A DNA stretch of 64,000 nt, from the NCBI GenBank assembly GCA_965214205.1, contig OZ243941.1:868001-932000 (forward strand). Reading direction: 5' to 3'. Shown here piece after piece: positions 60,641 to 64,000 of the stretch. Each line of letters starts with the position of its first letter. Position 1 is the first letter of the stretch. The notes beneath the pieces are model-generated. The model did no database searches. It was not told the origin of the DNA and saw only the letters and a program-made list of their open reading frames with translations. The stretch comes from G963663315 sp965214205 (lineage in GTDB: Bacteria > Pseudomonadota > Gammaproteobacteria > Arenicellales > Poriferihabitantaceae). The translations under genes were made by a program, and so were the position numbers.

Positions 60641-62701
60641 TCAGTTCATATCCAGCGCCTTTTTGCGCTCGTTCGCCCAGGTCCGTATGATCTGATCAAC
60701 CGCAAGGCCCATAAAGGCGACACACAACCCCAGTGTCAGCCCGATTCCAGTGCCTTGTGGATCCGATATGGCTTTCAGGATCAGCTGTCCAAGATCGGTG
60801 GTGCCGATAAAGGCCCCGATGATCACCATGAACAAGGCAAAGATCGCGGTCTGATTCACACCCAGCATGATATGAGGGAATGCCAGGGGCAGTTCAATCG
60901 AGAGCCATCTCTGGGTGCGCGATACGCCCAGCATGGAGCCGGTATCATGCAGAACCTGCGGGACGCTGCGAAGCCCTTCGACGGTGTAGCGTGTCGCCGG
61001 GACGGTGGCGTAGACTACGGCGGCGATGATCACGGAGGTATCGGTGATGCCGAACAGCATGATCACCGGGATCAGGTAGATGAACGAGGGGAAGGTCTGG
61101 AGAAAATCACAGATCAGCAGGACGCTCTTGCTGGCGACGGAACTCTGAGCGCACAGGGAACCGATGATGACGCCGAGAATCGTCGAGACAATCACGGAGA
61201 ACGAGGCCATGTAGGCCGTGATCAGGGCTCGGTCCCAGTATTCCGACAGCGCGATGAAAAGCAGGAATCCGCCAATGATCAGCGCCTGTCGGACGCCTGC
61301 CAGAATGTATCCAATGCCCATCATCAGCACAAAGGTCGCCGCGACGGGCATACTGAGATACATGTTTTTCATTGGCACCAATATGGCCGTGATCAGGAAC
61401 TCGTTGAAACTGTTCAGCATGTAGAAGAACGTGTCCCATACCCAATCCACCGCGGCCTGCCATAATGGCGCGGTCGTAATCCCCTTGTTGTGCGGAATAA
61501 TGTACAGATAGTTAAAGCCCTCCCTGAAAATGAAGCTGCCGATCCAGGCCAATGCCGTACCAACCAGAAAGACAGCCAGAGCCAGCAATCCGTATCGGTG
61601 ACGCTGTATAAATGTCAGGTCGGCAAAGTAGTCCGTTTGTTTGTTTGCCCAGGCCAAGGACATCTTGTCCAGCACAACCGCAATCAGCACGATACAGACC
61701 CCGATCTCGATTCCGGTGCCGACCCTGAGAGAATTCAGCGCGATCATCAGGTTGGAACCCAGACCCTGGGCGCCGATAAACGAAGCGATCACGGTCATCG
61801 CCAGGCATTGCATGACCGTCTGGTTAACGCCGATCAGGATGTCACGCCTCGCTGTGGGAATCAGCACCCGGAACATCAACTGGAATTTGTTGCATCCACT
61901 CATCATGCCGGAGTCAACCACATCCGGGCGCACTTTCTTTAATCCCAACAGCGTCAACCGAACCATTGGCGGTGTGGCGAACACGATGGTTGCAATCGCG
62001 GCGGCATGGTCTCCGACTCCGAACAGCACGATTACCGGAACCAGATACGAATAGTGCGGCATGGTCTGGGCAATGTTGAGGAGTGGATTCAGGGTTTCCT
62101 CAATAAACTTGCTCTTGTAGGCCCAGATACCCAGCGTCAGCCCGAGAATAACGGATACCGGCGCGGCAATCAGTATAAATGACAAGGTCTCCATCGAAGG
62201 CTTCCACTGTCCAAATATCGCGATAAATGTCATACAGACCCCGGTCAGTATGGCCAGCCACAGTCCCTGCAGCCTGTACCCCAGAATAATGGCCCAGCCG
62301 GTAATCACTGTCCAGGGCAGGGCAGGCCAGCGCGCCCAGGGATTCTCATTGATAAAATCCCAACTGGTAAAGGCGACGACCGTCTTGTTTCCTCCCAGAA
62401 AGATTTCCCGGACAAAATTGATCACGAACAGAAACAGGCCGGAGACAGCCCTGGTGATTTCCCGAAACAGGGCTTCCTCTTCATAATCTTCAATGATCGG
62501 GTCGTATACCTTCACCGGCCACCAGTCGAACATGAGATGTCGGACCGAATCGTTGATGATCGTGGGCAGTTGCTGCAGCAACGACGGCAGGCGCCACATA
62601 TAATTCGATTCAGAGGGGCTGATCAAAAGGCACAGCAGGAAAAATACCGCCAACAGGACGGCAAACTGAATGACTTTCGGGTGTTTGGTCAGGAAAGTCA
62701 T
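60641..62701 (-). CDS. Fused double permease of a glycine betaine/proline-type ABC transporter
   Basis: A 686-residue membrane protein with two ProW-like permease modules in tandem, near residues 180-370 and 470-680, each with the EAA-type loop (GLKKVRPDVVDSGMMSGCNKFQLMFRVLIPTARRDI and GLRSVPQVLHDTGSMLGVSRTQRWLSIELPLAFPHI regions). Usual ProW has one module and works as a dimer. ATG 62701 follows the ATPase stop by 10 bases and is preferred to the longer frame. It should import betaine, choline or a related quaternary amine. Confidence 0.87.
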   Translation of the reverse strand: MTFLTKHPKVIQFAVLLAVFFLLCLLISPSESNYMWRLPSLLQQLPTIINDSVRHLMFDWWPVKVYDPIIEDYEEEALFREITRAVSGLFLFVINFVREIFLGGNKTVVAFTSWDFINENPWARWPALPWTVITGWAIILGYRLQGLWLAILTGVCMTFIAIFGQWKPSMETLSFILIAAPVSVILGLTLGIWAYKSKFIEETLNPLLNIAQTMPHYSYLVPVIVLFGVGDHAAAIATIVFATPPMVRLTLLGLKKVRPDVVDSGMMSGCNKFQLMFRVLIPTARRDILIGVNQTVMQCLAMTVIASFIGAQGLGSNLMIALNSLRVGTGIEIGVCIVLIAVVLDKMSLAWANKQTDYFADLTFIQRHRYGLLALAVFLVGTALAWIGSFIFREGFNYLYIIPHNKGITTAPLWQAAVDWVWDTFFYMLNSFNEFLITAILVPMKNMYLSMPVAATFVLMMGIGYILAGVRQALIIGGFLLFIALSEYWDRALITAYMASFSVIVSTILGVIIGSLCAQSSVASKSVLLICDFLQTFPSFIYLIPVIMLFGITDTSVIIAAVVYATVPATRYTVEGLRSVPQVLHDTGSMLGVSRTQRWLSIELPLAFPHIMLGVNQTAIFALFMVIIGAFIGTTDLGQLILKAISDPQGTGIGLTLGLCVAFMGLAVDQIIRTWANERKKALDMN

Positions 62702-62711
62702 TGGACGGTGA

Positions 62712-63782
62712 TCAGCGCTGTTCCAGGGTACCGGACTTTCCTCCGAACAACACCTTGAGTACGTGAGAGGCATGCAGGACCCCCACCACTTCGCCATCCG
62801 GATTCACGACCGCCACCGGTTTTTCCTGTCCGAGAATATTCTCCGCGACCGATTCAATCACGGCATCCACGGGAACCTTGAGATCACCGAATACTTCCGC
62901 GGCGGACACAGGGTCCATTACGGATTGCACCCGCAGCACCTTTTCCCGTGGCACGTCCTCCGTGAACTTTCGTACATATTCGGTCGCCGGACTCAATACG
63001 ATGTTGGAAGGCGTGTCCAGTTGCTCGACCACTCCATCTTTCATGATGGCTATGCGGTCGGCGAGGCGCAGGGCTTCGTCAAAATCATGGGTGACAAACA
63101 GAATGGTCTTGCCCAGAACCCCCTGCAGACGCAGGAATTCATCCTGCATTTCCTTGCGGATCAACGGGTCCAGCGCGGAGAACGGCTCATCCAGAAACCA
63201 GATGTCCGGCTCGACAGCCAGGGAGCGCGCGATCCCCACCCTTTGCTGTTGGCCGCCGGACAGTTCTCGGGGAAAATAATTCTCGCGTCTCTCCAAGCCA
63301 ACCAGTTGCACCATTTCCATCGCTCTTTTGACACTATTCCGGGTGCTGATTCCCTTCACCTGCAATGGAAATGCGATATTCTCCAGAACGGTCTTGTGCG
63401 GCAACAGTCCGAAATTCTGGAAGACCATGCCCATTTTGTTTCGCCGCAACTCGACGAGTTGCTTGTGATTCATGGTCAGGATGTCTTGCCCCTCGATAAA
63501 AATCTGACCGGCGGTGGCGTCCGTCAATCTCGATATGCATCGGAGCAGGGTTGACTTGCCAGAGCCGGACAAGCCCATGATCACCAGGATTTCCCCTTCG
63601 ACCACATCGAAGGAGACATCATTGACACCCACGATCAGCCCCGCCTCCATGAACCGTTTGGCGTCTACAACGCCACCAGATTCCCGGAGCATGGTCGTGG
63701 CGTTATTGCCGAATATCTTGTAGACAGATTCGCACCGGATAATGGTCTGTTGTTTCCCGGCCGATTCTTCTTGAGATGACAT
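62712..63782 (-). CDS. ProV/OpuAA-type ABC ATPase with CBS domain
   Basis: A 356-residue ATPase of quaternary amine uptake systems: Walker A GLSGSGKST, Q-loop MVFQNFGLLPHKT, signature ELSGGQQQRVGIARSLA and Walker B IWFLDEPFSALDP. The C-terminal quarter is a CBS-like domain (VRVQSVMDPVSAAE, VVNPDGEVVGVLH), which in OpuA senses ionic strength. ATG 63782 begins the family's IIRCESVYKIFG region and replaces a longer frame. Confidence 0.9.
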   Translation of the reverse strand: MSSQEESAGKQQTIIRCESVYKIFGNNATTMLRESGGVVDAKRFMEAGLIVGVNDVSFDVVEGEILVIMGLSGSGKSTLLRCISRLTDATAGQIFIEGQDILTMNHKQLVELRRNKMGMVFQNFGLLPHKTVLENIAFPLQVKGISTRNSVKRAMEMVQLVGLERRENYFPRELSGGQQQRVGIARSLAVEPDIWFLDEPFSALDPLIRKEMQDEFLRLQGVLGKTILFVTHDFDEALRLADRIAIMKDGVVEQLDTPSNIVLSPATEYVRKFTEDVPREKVLRVQSVMDPVSAAEVFGDLKVPVDAVIESVAENILGQEKPVAVVNPDGEVVGVLHASHVLKVLFGGKSGTLEQR

Positions 63783-63863
63783 ATCCGAAATTATGGTTTC
63801 CACATGATGATACGGGTAGAGTACCTTATTTCCTGCCCGATTTGTGAACCCCAAACCTAAAAA

Positions 63864-63895
63864 CGGATTCCCCCCTTCAAAAAGAGGGGAATCCG
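63864..63895 (-). terminator. Intrinsic terminator between the binding protein and ATPase genes
   Basis: On the minus strand CGGATTCCCC, a 12-base loop and GGGGAATCCG form a perfect 10-bp stem followed by TTTTTA, a classical intrinsic terminator. It lies after the partial gene at the right edge and before the ATPase gene, so it probably reduces but does not abolish read-through in the operon. Confidence 0.75.
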
Positions 63896-63941
63896 TGGAG
63901 TTGGCTTAAAGTCCCCGCAGTTTACGGGAGGACTGCCGCCG

Positions 63942-64000
63942 TCAATTACTCTCCCCGAGTATGGATACGGTCCAGGGTTTCCAGACTTCCTCATTATCCG
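63942..64000 (-). CDS. C-terminal end of a protein cut by the right edge, probably the ABC substrate-binding protein
   Basis: The last 18 residues before a TGA at 63944-63942 read DNEEVWKPWTVSILGESN. Its place just upstream of the betaine-type ATPase and permease genes on the same strand makes it the likely periplasmic binding protein of that system. The sequence visible is too short to assign alone. Confidence 0.55.
   Translation of the reverse strand, partial: DNEEVWKPWTVSILGESN

Noticed and set aside
1..64000. CRISPR array or insertion sequence
   Set aside because: No regularly spaced repeat array and no transposase was seen on either strand.

Overview
The window reads as a chromosomal stretch of a free-living or host-associated gammaproteobacterium with roughly mid-50s percent GC. 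The housekeeping blocks support this: metG divergent from mrp-dcd, tpiA-secG-tRNA-Leu, a complete 14-gene nuoA-N operon, ybbA-ybbP divergent from a tesA-type esterase, rluD divergent from bamD, and a B12-dependent split ribonucleotide reductase (nrdJa/nrdJb). Flavocytochrome c sulfide dehydrogenase genes suggest some reduced-sulfur oxidation. Phosphonate and quaternary-ammonium genes plus a betaine-type ABC importer suggest use of methylated amines, as is common in marine lineages. The genus cannot be named from the sequence alone.

Layout. 1-3.6 kb: a piece of mobile DNA with an unrecognised GTG-start gene cut by the window edge, a TrwC-type relaxase whose helicase motifs are altered, and a small ribbon-helix-helix-like mobilisation protein. 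3.7-6.9 kb: a flavin reductase with a Nudix-like tail, an alpha/beta hydrolase and an aldehyde dehydrogenase in one operon. 7-10.8 kb: metG, mrp, dcd. 10.9-12.7 kb: a pair that closely matches TmpA/TmpB, the oxidative route that cleaves 2-(trimethylamino)ethylphosphonate. 12.7-17.7 kb: a 4Fe-4S protein, a diheme cytochrome and FccB, then a hydantoinase/oxoprolinase-family protein. 17.7-36.8 kb: one long minus-strand run, nuoA to nuoN, followed by ddl, a glutamine-synthetase-like ligase and a trimethylamine/dimethylamine-dehydrogenase-like flavoprotein.

36.9-48.7 kb lies between nuoA and tRNA-Leu(GAG), a junction that is usually tight in gammaproteobacteria, and looks like accessory DNA. It carries a TRAP transporter, a MORN-repeat gene next to a broken paralogue, a YhhQ-like transporter, a type I restriction-modification set in the order M-R-S with a half-size specificity subunit, an undescribed 48-residue polyproline microprotein and a VapBC toxin-antitoxin pair. 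48.7-64 kb returns to core genes (secG, tpiA, ybbAP, tesA with a frameshift, nrdJ, rluD, bamD, tRNA-Pro) and ends in a glycine-betaine-type ABC transporter with a fused double permease.

A plausible theme, by inference, is quaternary and methylated amine metabolism: uptake by the ABC system, C-P bond cleavage by TmpAB, aldehyde oxidation and amine oxidation by nearby enzymes, with electrons entering a large NADH dehydrogenase. The strongest observations beyond gene naming are the tmpAB pair, a pair of NrdR-box-like sites before nrdJ, the degenerate relaxase helicase, the poly-C frameshift in tesA, the nonsense-mutated MORN paralogue, and the repeated sequence that starts exactly at the stop codons of hsdM and hsdS.
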